Below are positions 18,950-24,397 of a stretch of 24,397 nucleotides of DNA, in pieces. The position numbers were made by a program, and so were the translations under genes. The DNA comes from a virus: IMG/VR virus record IMGVR_UViG_3300028027_000232, positions 1 through 24,397 of that record; one strand, 5' to 3'. Below the pieces are notes generated by a model. The model did no database searches. It was not told the DNA's origin and saw only the letters and a program-made list of their open reading frames with translations. Every line of letters starts with the position of its first letter. Within the stretch, counting starts at the first letter, position 1.

Positions 18950-19753
18950 TTATGGAGTTGGAGGACTGATACCGGTTGTTGGAGCCGCCGGACCTGTTGG
19001 ACCAGTTGTTCCACCAGTTGTCATAGCGGGAGCTGCACCACTTGTAGTTTGTACTACGCGAACGGTGTTTCCACTACCTACCAAACTATATTGGAATGTT
19101 TGTTTTTCTACGCCAGATTGATATACTGTTAGGTCGTTTGTACTTCCTTGGATGGTGACTGTTTGTTCGTGACCATCTTTAGCAGCAACGCCGCCAGTCG
19201 AACCAATTTGAGTAGATTTGACAGTGTTTGAGTTACCAGTGATACTGTAATTCACGTAGTTGTAGTTGGCGTCTTTGATACCAAACTTCAATACGTTAGA
19301 ATTTCCAGTAACATCCAAGATTACGTCAGTGTTATCCATAGTTGCTTTACTGCTGTCGGTGTTGGATGTATGATCAACGGTTACGTCTTTGTTGAACAAT
19401 ACACTGTTGCTATTACCATTTAGAGCAATGTTCATTTTATTGGTTGCTCCGTCAAAGTAATATTTTTGGGTATTGCTATTTCCGGTTGCAACAGACAATA
19501 ATTTCAGATTGTTTGCTCCAGTGATAGAGAAGTCTGTTGTATTGTTGTCGCCCATTTGTCTCATTTCAAACAAGATGTTATCTCCTGTTATGTCAGACGG
19601 TGTTCCGCTAGAAACTCCAATTTTATTGAGGCTTCCTACTTGTATCAACGTCGTGCTACCAGCGGTAGTTATTTGATTTACATATATTTGGTTTTGACCG
19701 TATCCGATACTTGCCAAACATATGAATGCTAGTGTTGTTATTAGTTTCTTCAT
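18950..19753 (-). CDS. Secreted curlin-like repeat protein
   Basis: A 267-residue exported protein, with a signal peptide (KKLITTLAFICLASIGYGQ) and then a beta-solenoid of imperfect repeats marked by G-N-S-N or G-x-x-N at the turns: MGDNNTTDFSITG, TGNSNTQKYYF, NGNSNSVLF, TGNSNVLKFGI, TGNSNTVKSTQ, VGSGNTVRVVQ. These resemble curlin-associated repeats of CsgA/CsgB, though the Ser-x5-Gln-x4-Asn spacing is loose and Gln is less regular. The C terminus is a Thr/Pro/Gly-rich tail (GTTGPTGPAAPTTGIS). Its stop is adjacent to the FecR gene, and its start overlaps csgG's stop. The csgG and csgF genes upstream make it the likely secreted substrate. An amyloid fibre or a non-fibrillar beta-solenoid are both possible. 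Confidence 0.72.
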   Translation of the reverse strand: MKKLITTLAFICLASIGYGQNQIYVNQITTAGSTTLIQVGSLNKIGVSSGTPSDITGDNILFEMRQMGDNNTTDFSITGANNLKLLSVATGNSNTQKYYFDGATNKMNIALNGNSNSVLFNKDVTVDHTSNTDSSKATMDNTDVILDVTGNSNVLKFGIKDANYNYVNYSITGNSNTVKSTQIGSTGGVAAKDGHEQTVTIQGSTNDLTVYQSGVEKQTFQYSLVGSGNTVRVVQTTSGAAPAMTTGGTTGPTGPAAPTTGISPPTP

Positions 19754-20556
19754 AATGCTTTCTTATTAGGGTTGAATTTCCAGAGCTTCATTCTCTCGCC
19801 TTGATTAACTATCTCTATAACGGCTTTGTCTATTGCACTGCGAACAGCAATAGTGTTTGGTTCATTTGCTGTTAATCCTAATTCAGACTCTATAGGCAAT
19901 GTTCCATGCTCATAGAATTTGAATAGATTGCCAGATACTGCAACACTGGAAATTGTCTTGGTAACTGCAACACTTAAAAGTACTTCTCCGGTTTGTACGC
20001 TTACAAATCGTAATGAAACTGTAACTACATCTTTGCGATATTGAGCATTTGATGATATGCCGAGCACACTTGCTCCAGCACCTCCGGTTAAAATGTTTGA
20101 ATCATATCCTATGATACCACCTTCGGCTATAACTCCGGCAAAAAGCATAGGTGTAAGCTTTTCTGCGTTCTTTCCTTGAAATGTTTCTCTAGTTTGACTG
20201 ATCAGTTGTCGCTCTTTGATGATGTTATCAAGATTTGCTCTTTCTAACACTTGAAACCATGCACCGCCACCAGCCAGTCGTAAAGAATCAATCAGCCAAC
20301 TTTCAGCACCTTGTGTAACGGCGGATGAAAATGATGCATACGCATCAGAAACTTTACGCTGTCCTGTTTTATCAGTATATGAATATACCGCAACAGTCAT
20401 TCTCGGTCCTTCCGGTGCAGGAAGTTCCATAAGCTCTTTTTCCAAAGGAGAAGCTTGATACTTTGGTATCTCTAATATTGACGGTTTAGATGGTACGGAT
20501 GCACAACCAGCCAATAGTAGAGGCAAAATGAATATAAGTGCATACTTTTTCATCAT
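19750..20556 (-). CDS. csgG: Curli secretion channel CsgG
   Basis: A 268-residue outer-membrane lipoprotein; E. coli CsgG is of similar length (277). A lipobox (LLLAGC) gives Cys18 of the mature protein. The conserved CsgG body follows: MTVAVYSYTDKTGQRK, WFQVLERANLDNIIKERQLI, FAGVIAEGGIIGYDSN, and VTVSLRFVSVQTGEVLLSV near the C-terminal part. In the family, nine subunits make a channel through which curli subunits leave the cell, and CsgF caps it. The ATG (MMKKYALIF) lies within the sequence TAATGATG that ends csgF, showing translational coupling. The gene lies between csgF and the curlin-like gene. The homology is clear; whether the product works as a secretion pore, or as a lysis pore in a phage, is not. 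Confidence 0.93.
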   Translation of the reverse strand: MMKKYALIFILPLLLAGCASVPSKPSILEIPKYQASPLEKELMELPAPEGPRMTVAVYSYTDKTGQRKVSDAYASFSSAVTQGAESWLIDSLRLAGGGAWFQVLERANLDNIIKERQLISQTRETFQGKNAEKLTPMLFAGVIAEGGIIGYDSNILTGGAGASVLGISSNAQYRKDVVTVSLRFVSVQTGEVLLSVAVTKTISSVAVSGNLFKFYEHGTLPIESELGLTANEPNTIAVRSAIDKAVIEIVNQGERMKLWKFNPNKKAL

Positions 20557-21017
20557 TAGCCAACTGGTATTGGGCTTAAAGAACCGACTGGTACGGTTAT
20601 TTCTGTTGTTGTTCCGGTGGACGGATCTACGATATATAAAGTAGCAAAATCGCCATTGCGTTGCCAAGTAATTGTAGAGCCACCTTGTAAATTGATAACT
20701 CCAAACGTAGCACCGTTAGAATTGAATATCTGGTCGGTTACTTGAGAAGCTAGTTGTGAGTATATTCTAGCCTGTAGATTGTTTATAAACGTGTTTAACG
20801 GCGTATTAGACGCTTGTATCTTGGCTTGTTCAGCTTCTGCTTTGGCCGTGTCTTTTACCGATTGCTTTCTTGTTCTTGCCAAGTTTTCAATCGTCATGGC
20901 GGTGTTGGAGAAATTCACTCCACTAAAAGTAGCCGATCTAAAGCTATGCACCATGTCACTTGCATACGATGTGCAAGCCATTATTATAACTAAAAATATA
21001 TAAAATTTGTGTTTCAT
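20556..21017 (-). CDS. csgF: Curli assembly protein CsgF
   Basis: A 153-residue exported protein, close to E. coli CsgF in size (138). The signal peptide probably ends after YAS (residues 1-20). The N-terminal mature segment SFRSATFSGVNFSN corresponds to the CsgF region that plugs into the CsgG channel. The middle is charged and helical (RKQSVKDTAKAEAEQAKIQ), followed by LNTFINNLQARIYSQL and a beta-rich end (GDFATLYIVDPSTGTTTEITV). The C-terminal match to CsgF is the more convincing part. It heads the operon; a TATAAT-like element is in the very AT-rich upstream stretch 21018-21060. CsgE and the transcription factor CsgD, normally found with it, are absent. Confidence 0.85.
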   Translation of the reverse strand: MKHKFYIFLVIIMACTSYASDMVHSFRSATFSGVNFSNTAMTIENLARTRKQSVKDTAKAEAEQAKIQASNTPLNTFINNLQARIYSQLASQVTDQIFNSNGATFGVINLQGGSTITWQRNGDFATLYIVDPSTGTTTEITVPVGSLSPIPVG

Positions 21018-21080
21018 AGTCAGTTATATATTATATATCATATATATAACCTAGAAACACACAAAGTTTTTATATATACA

Positions 21081-21275
21081 CTACATACATTGGTAATAAT
21101 ATTCAGCCCACATATCTTCCCAATGTTCTTCGCATTCTTTCCAGCAATCGGGGCATAAAGTTATATAATTACGTTCTATTTCAACGTATCTAGTGTTCAT
21201 ATGACCTCTTTTGGCATCTTCGCGGTCACATGGGCCGTGCCAACCTTGGCACTTTAGTTTTATGGGCTGTTCCAT
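21081..21275 (-). CDS. Small cysteine-rich protein
   Basis: A 64-residue protein with paired cysteines (CQGWHGPC and CPDCWKEC) suitable for one zinc site, and an acidic aromatic end (EEHWEDMWAEYYYQC). I start at MEQPIKLKC; the sequence GAATAACATGG around this ATG is the same as at the start of the gene upstream. It lies at the end of the ligase operon, one base after the stop codon of the preceding gene. The chemistry suggests zinc binding, no family recognised. Confidence 0.65.
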   Translation of the reverse strand: MEQPIKLKCQGWHGPCDREDAKRGHMNTRYVEIERNYITLCPDCWKECEEHWEDMWAEYYYQCM

Positions 21276-21276
21276 G

Positions 21277-22113
21277 TTATTCTTCGTCACGACGATGCTC
21301 ATCTTTAGTAGCAATTTTTTTCCATTTGGTCATTGTACTATTCCAAAGTCCATGATTTGAAGTTTGGCTACCAGATCCACAAGTTGGTGCGTAATTGATA
21401 CGCAATATACTAATTATCTGATGAATATATTCAAATTCTGAAAATGTTTTTGCTGTATCTTTACTTGGTGTACTGGCAAAACGCGATGGTGCATTACTCC
21501 AAATTCTGGAGCGATATTTTTCAAGAGATTTTTCAACTTCTTTCTCTATACCCTTGCGAGTATATGTGTCACCGTCTTGTTTTATAAAAATTTTAATAAT
21601 TCCCGCATCTTCACACTTTAATATGTCCACTTCAAGCAAACTTTGCCACACGCTTTCTTTTATCATCATAACCGACACTGCCAGTTTGCATTTGGGATTG
21701 TGTACATAAACTCGCCCGAGTTGTAATGCTTTTAAAATTTCGTCTAAAGTAAAATCTTGTGGAATGGCAAGATCGTGATATTTGTTTTCGCCAACTTTAA
21801 GCCGGATAGCATATTTTTTCAATGCCTCCATAAATTGAGTAAGTTCAGCCTTGTCTTGTCCAGTTTTTTCAGGAATTTTTTTTATTGAGCCATAATCATT
21901 ATATTCGCCGCGAATTGGCAAGCACAATGGTACCCAAAAATTGGTTATATAGCAACCAGAACCACCTTTCGGTAGAACTGGTGCTTCGTCGTTTGGAAAT
22001 CCTTTTTGAGCATTAAAAAGAAAAGGATTTTGAACAATCGGCAAAAACCGAACTTGTTCTCCGTCGTAAATGGTCATTTTACTGACCGCGCATGTTTCGT
22101 TCCAGCATCCCAT
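21277..22113 (-). CDS. Conserved phage protein of unknown function
   Basis: A 278-residue soluble protein beginning MGCWNETCAVSKMTIYDGEQVRFLPI. The opening, MGxWNxTCxxSxxPIxxGxxV, recurs in a family of phage proteins of unknown function; this is from memory of phage genomes. The first 20 residues contain two cysteines that could bind metal. No catalytic motif is clear in the rest; residues about 180-230 are helical and charged. Its ATG follows the RNA ligase stop at a GAATAACATGG junction, so it is the second gene of that operon. The gene after it starts across an identical junction. Confidence 0.75.
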   Translation of the reverse strand: MGCWNETCAVSKMTIYDGEQVRFLPIVQNPFLFNAQKGFPNDEAPVLPKGGSGCYITNFWVPLCLPIRGEYNDYGSIKKIPEKTGQDKAELTQFMEALKKYAIRLKVGENKYHDLAIPQDFTLDEILKALQLGRVYVHNPKCKLAVSVMMIKESVWQSLLEVDILKCEDAGIIKIFIKQDGDTYTRKGIEKEVEKSLEKYRSRIWSNAPSRFASTPSKDTAKTFSEFEYIHQIISILRINYAPTCGSGSQTSNHGLWNSTMTKWKKIATKDEHRRDEE

Positions 22114-22114
22114 G

Positions 22115-23140
22115 TTATTCTTTGTACTTCTCAAGGAAGCGATTTGATATTGTCTTGAAACTCATACGACCTTTAAGAACGTCGCTGTATGTTTCCGTGG
22201 CTGGTCGCCAAACTATTCCTTCGGCGGGAGTGCCGTTGTCATAGTTTAGATTGTTAGCAATGTTCAAAAGATGATTAACATCTTTAGGTTCCATATCATT
22301 GTCAAACTGGATGACACTTTTGGTATCAACAACTTTAAGATTGTGCTTTTGGCCAAACTCAACAAGTTCTTTATATCCAAGGTATTTTCCAGTATCAATG
22401 TCGTATAAGTTGAATAGATATAAATCTACTTCTTTGAAACCCATGCGGTTGCCTTGAATGCCTGGCCCAACCATTTCTCCTTGAATAGAAAGATTGCGAG
22501 GTTCACTACGAAGAATTTCTTCAAGTTTAAGCTTGCGAGCCATCTTCCAATGAGCATTGTCCTCGGTTTCTTTCAAATCGAGGTTGCGAGAACAAACGCC
22601 AAAGTCAGCGTCCCTTCTGTATGCAGTAAAACTGGTGCCATCCATTTTGAGTGTGCCAACCAGCACAAGGTTTTTTGAAACGGCTTCATCAAGGACTCTT
22701 GGTTCAGATTGTAAACGAGGTTCATCGGTTTTATGTAAAAATGCTGGAAAGTTGCCTTTAGCCATACCAGATAGGTGAGCGGGTACAACAGGTTCGTATT
22801 TAGTAACGCCGATGAGTTGTGTAACATCTTGACCCACTTCATATTCACCGGATGGAATAATAGACAATGGCATAGCCAAACCTTGGCTCAATTGTCCACG
22901 AAGTCGTATAGTTTTGATACGCAATGGCTTGGCTGGATCTTTACGAAGATGATCGTTCCATGTAGCTATTGGCAAAACACTGTCAATTTCAAAGTATACA
23001 CACTTATCTCCAACTTGGAACTCTGTTTTCTTTGCAACAAGTTCCCAACCAAGCACTTTAGCAAGTAAAATAGCGTCGGCACCTTCGATTGGTGTTAAAG
23101 AAAGTATGGTTTGAATAGATGCTAGTTTTCTTTCGCTCAT
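22115..23140 (-). CDS. RNA ligase, Rnl5 (DraRnl-like)
   Basis: A 341-residue ATP-dependent RNA ligase. An N-terminal OB domain (about 1-120; SIQTILSLTPIEGADAI, VGDKCVYFEIDSVLP) precedes the nucleotidyltransferase domain, the Rnl5 order typified by the Deinococcus enzyme and opposite to most ligases. Motif I is KMDGTS with Lys165 as the AMP-accepting residue; motif III is in YLFNLYDID, motif IV in AEGIVWRP, and motif V in SFKTISNRFLEK. Such enzymes seal nicks in RNA paired to DNA or RNA. Phages often carry RNA ligases for repair of cleaved tRNAs, a plausible role here. Its promoter (23151-23178) places the start point only a few bases before the ATG, so the message may be leaderless. It heads a three-gene operon. 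Confidence 0.92.
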   Translation of the reverse strand: MSERKLASIQTILSLTPIEGADAILLAKVLGWELVAKKTEFQVGDKCVYFEIDSVLPIATWNDHLRKDPAKPLRIKTIRLRGQLSQGLAMPLSIIPSGEYEVGQDVTQLIGVTKYEPVVPAHLSGMAKGNFPAFLHKTDEPRLQSEPRVLDEAVSKNLVLVGTLKMDGTSFTAYRRDADFGVCSRNLDLKETEDNAHWKMARKLKLEEILRSEPRNLSIQGEMVGPGIQGNRMGFKEVDLYLFNLYDIDTGKYLGYKELVEFGQKHNLKVVDTKSVIQFDNDMEPKDVNHLLNIANNLNYDNGTPAEGIVWRPATETYSDVLKGRMSFKTISNRFLEKYKE

Positions 23141-23150
23141 ATATCATATC

Positions 23151-23178
23151 AATATACACAGAAATAACCACTCGTCAA
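23151..23178 (-). promoter_or_regulatory. Sigma70-like promoter of RNA ligase operon
   Basis: Minus strand: -35 TTGACG (23178-23173), 16-base spacer, -10 TATATT (23156-23151). The predicted start point is about four bases before the ATG at 23140. Confidence 0.6.
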
Positions 23179-23224
23179 GGACTTTTTATGCCCTTTTGTA
23201 TATATTTATTGTTATATTCTATCT

Positions 23225-24397
23225 ATGAAACTTACTGAACTTTTAAATCTTGACGAACTTGAATTGGCCGAAGCAATGACAGGCCCAGAATTTTATAATA
23301 AACTCACCAGTCCAGAGTTTAAATCAAAAGACACTTTTAATGTTACCGTTCCATTCAAGATTGACAACAAGAAGGTCGATTTACAAATTCCAATTACGTT
23401 GGAAATGGGCAATCTTGATCAAGAAGTTGAACAATATCTAAAAGCAACTCCTGAACTAAAAAAGAAGTTTGATACATACGCATATTGGTATGACAATTTT
23501 AACAAACTTGTTTTCGGCAGTATGCCAGAAAATGATGCATGTCTTTTCTTGGCTGGTTGTGCATATTGTTCTGCCAATACAGCACTTGACCAAAATATTT
23601 TAGAAGCTGCTAAACTTTTTGACGCTGTAAAAGCTGACATGGCGTTGCCAAACGGCAAACAAATGCTAGAAGCTCTTTCTACAAATGTTAAAGACAATAT
23701 GAACAATGAAACATTGGCGTATTTGAAGACATTCCAAGGAAAAGGATCAAAGTATGCCGATTTGCTCGCTCCAAAGAAAGATTATAAAGGTGGAACAGTA
23801 GACGCTGGCGCTAGAAAGGGTCAAGATGACGTTTTTAGTGAAATCACCGTTTCAAATGCTAAGATTCCAAACTTCAACTTGTTTGTAAAATATTATTTAG
23901 CAAACGACGGCAAGATAACCAAAGACCAATTATTCAATGATCTAAAAGGTGGCAAGTTGAAGATTGGCGGCACCAAGATTAACTCTTTCTTTATGAATCT
24001 AATTTTTCCAGGTTATAAATGGGACGACAAGATTGATCCAGCCACAGTTGACCGTTGGATGATTCGTGTATTCTTCGACAAGCCACTTGCTCGCATGGTT
24101 GAAGAAGATGTTAGTGACTGGATTCAACACATCACCGACCAATCAAAAGTCAAATCTGGTAAAAAGGATACAGAAGAAACATTGCTTAAAAAGAAACAAG
24201 CACTTTTACAAAAGAACAAAGACGGTATTGTTAATGCCGCCATCATGCAGCTGTTCGGTAGCGATGAAGTTCGTCAAAATCTTGTTAAAATTCTACACGA
24301 AGCTGGTCAAAAGATGGGACTAACATCATATCAATTACAAGCTCTTGCTTGGGTAAACATTCGTATTCGTTACAAAGAACCGGCAGCAAAGTTTGCT
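23225..24397 (+). CDS. Partial gene, DUF7178-like C-terminal region, unknown function
   Basis: The only plus-strand gene. It is open for 391 codons from ATG 23225 to the right edge and continues outside the window. The protein begins MKLTELLNLDELELAEAM. Residues about 255-391 resemble a recurrent phage and mobile-element domain with a helix-hairpin-helix-like layout: INSFFMNLIFPG, then DPATVDRWMIRVFFD, and near the edge GLTSYQLQALAWVNIRIR. That likeness to DUF7178 is recalled, not searched. There is no signal peptide or catalytic motif I can name. A TATATATTTATTG box is 13 bases before the ATG; no Shine-Dalgarno. It diverges from the RNA ligase operon across an 84-base shared promoter region. 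Confidence 0.85.
   Translation, partial: MKLTELLNLDELELAEAMTGPEFYNKLTSPEFKSKDTFNVTVPFKIDNKKVDLQIPITLEMGNLDQEVEQYLKATPELKKKFDTYAYWYDNFNKLVFGSMPENDACLFLAGCAYCSANTALDQNILEAAKLFDAVKADMALPNGKQMLEALSTNVKDNMNNETLAYLKTFQGKGSKYADLLAPKKDYKGGTVDAGARKGQDDVFSEITVSNAKIPNFNLFVKYYLANDGKITKDQLFNDLKGGKLKIGGTKINSFFMNLIFPGYKWDDKIDPATVDRWMIRVFFDKPLARMVEEDVSDWIQHITDQSKVKSGKKDTEETLLKKKQALLQKNKDGIVNAAIMQLFGSDEVRQNLVKILHEAGQKMGLTSYQLQALAWVNIRIRYKEPAAKFA

Noticed and set aside
1-24397. CRISPR array or insertion sequence
   Set aside because: No regularly spaced direct repeats of suitable length, no transposase and no terminal inverted repeats; the many inverted repeats belong to tRNAs, terminators and tRNA-like units.

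Overview
The window looks like part of the genome of a large tailed phage that infects a Gram-negative bacterium. It is AT-rich, densely packed, and every convincing gene but one lies on the minus strand. It carries 43 recognisable tRNA genes plus several tRNA-derived oddities. These are interleaved with small phage-type genes: a holin, a free-standing homing endonuclease, short conserved phage ORFs, an Rnl5-type RNA ligase and a beta-helix protein. A box identical to the T4 late promoter (TATAAATA) sits just upstream of the right-hand end of the tRNA array. Lipoprotein signals and curli-type secretion genes imply a host with an outer membrane. No terminase, capsid or polymerase gene is present, so a prophage or an unusual chromosomal island cannot be formally excluded.

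Layout. Positions 1-6.8 kb hold Leu, Thr, Met/Ile, Ile, Ser, Cys, Arg, Trp, His and Pro tRNAs interspersed with protein genes. Those are a small lipoprotein, a membrane protein with a cyclic-nucleotide-binding domain, a GT4 glycosyltransferase overlapping an LpxH-like metallophosphoesterase, a small phage protein and a beta-helix protein followed by a terminator. Positions 6.8-8.5 kb hold an Ala/Val-rich coiled-coil repeat protein and a small conserved phage protein, each with its own terminator. Positions 8.5-15.05 kb are a dense tRNA array interrupted by a PD-(D/E)XK homing endonuclease, a small ORF and a holin, with about 2 kb of gaps that contain no coding sequence but many inverted repeats. 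Together the tRNAs cover all 20 standard amino acids.

Positions 15.4-15.6 kb hold a compact promoter / 37-codon ORF / terminator unit. Positions 15.7-21.0 kb are a tightly coupled operon read leftwards: csgF, csgG, a secreted curlin-like repeat protein, a FecR-domain protein and a CHASE2-adenylate cyclase. Positions 21.1-23.2 kb hold an RNA ligase operon with its own sigma70-like promoter. From 23.2 kb to the right edge a divergent gene of unknown function is open on the plus strand.

How the parts may fit together (inference). The curli-type genes would make an outer-membrane pore and export an amyloid-like protein, and the FecR/CHASE2 cyclase pair could sense the envelope and make cAMP. The cyclic-nucleotide-binding membrane protein at 1.2-1.8 kb is a candidate receptor for that signal. 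The glycosyltransferase/phosphoesterase pair looks like a host-derived envelope lipid-modifying unit. The tRNAs and RNA ligase together suggest a phage that supplies, and may repair, its own translation apparatus.
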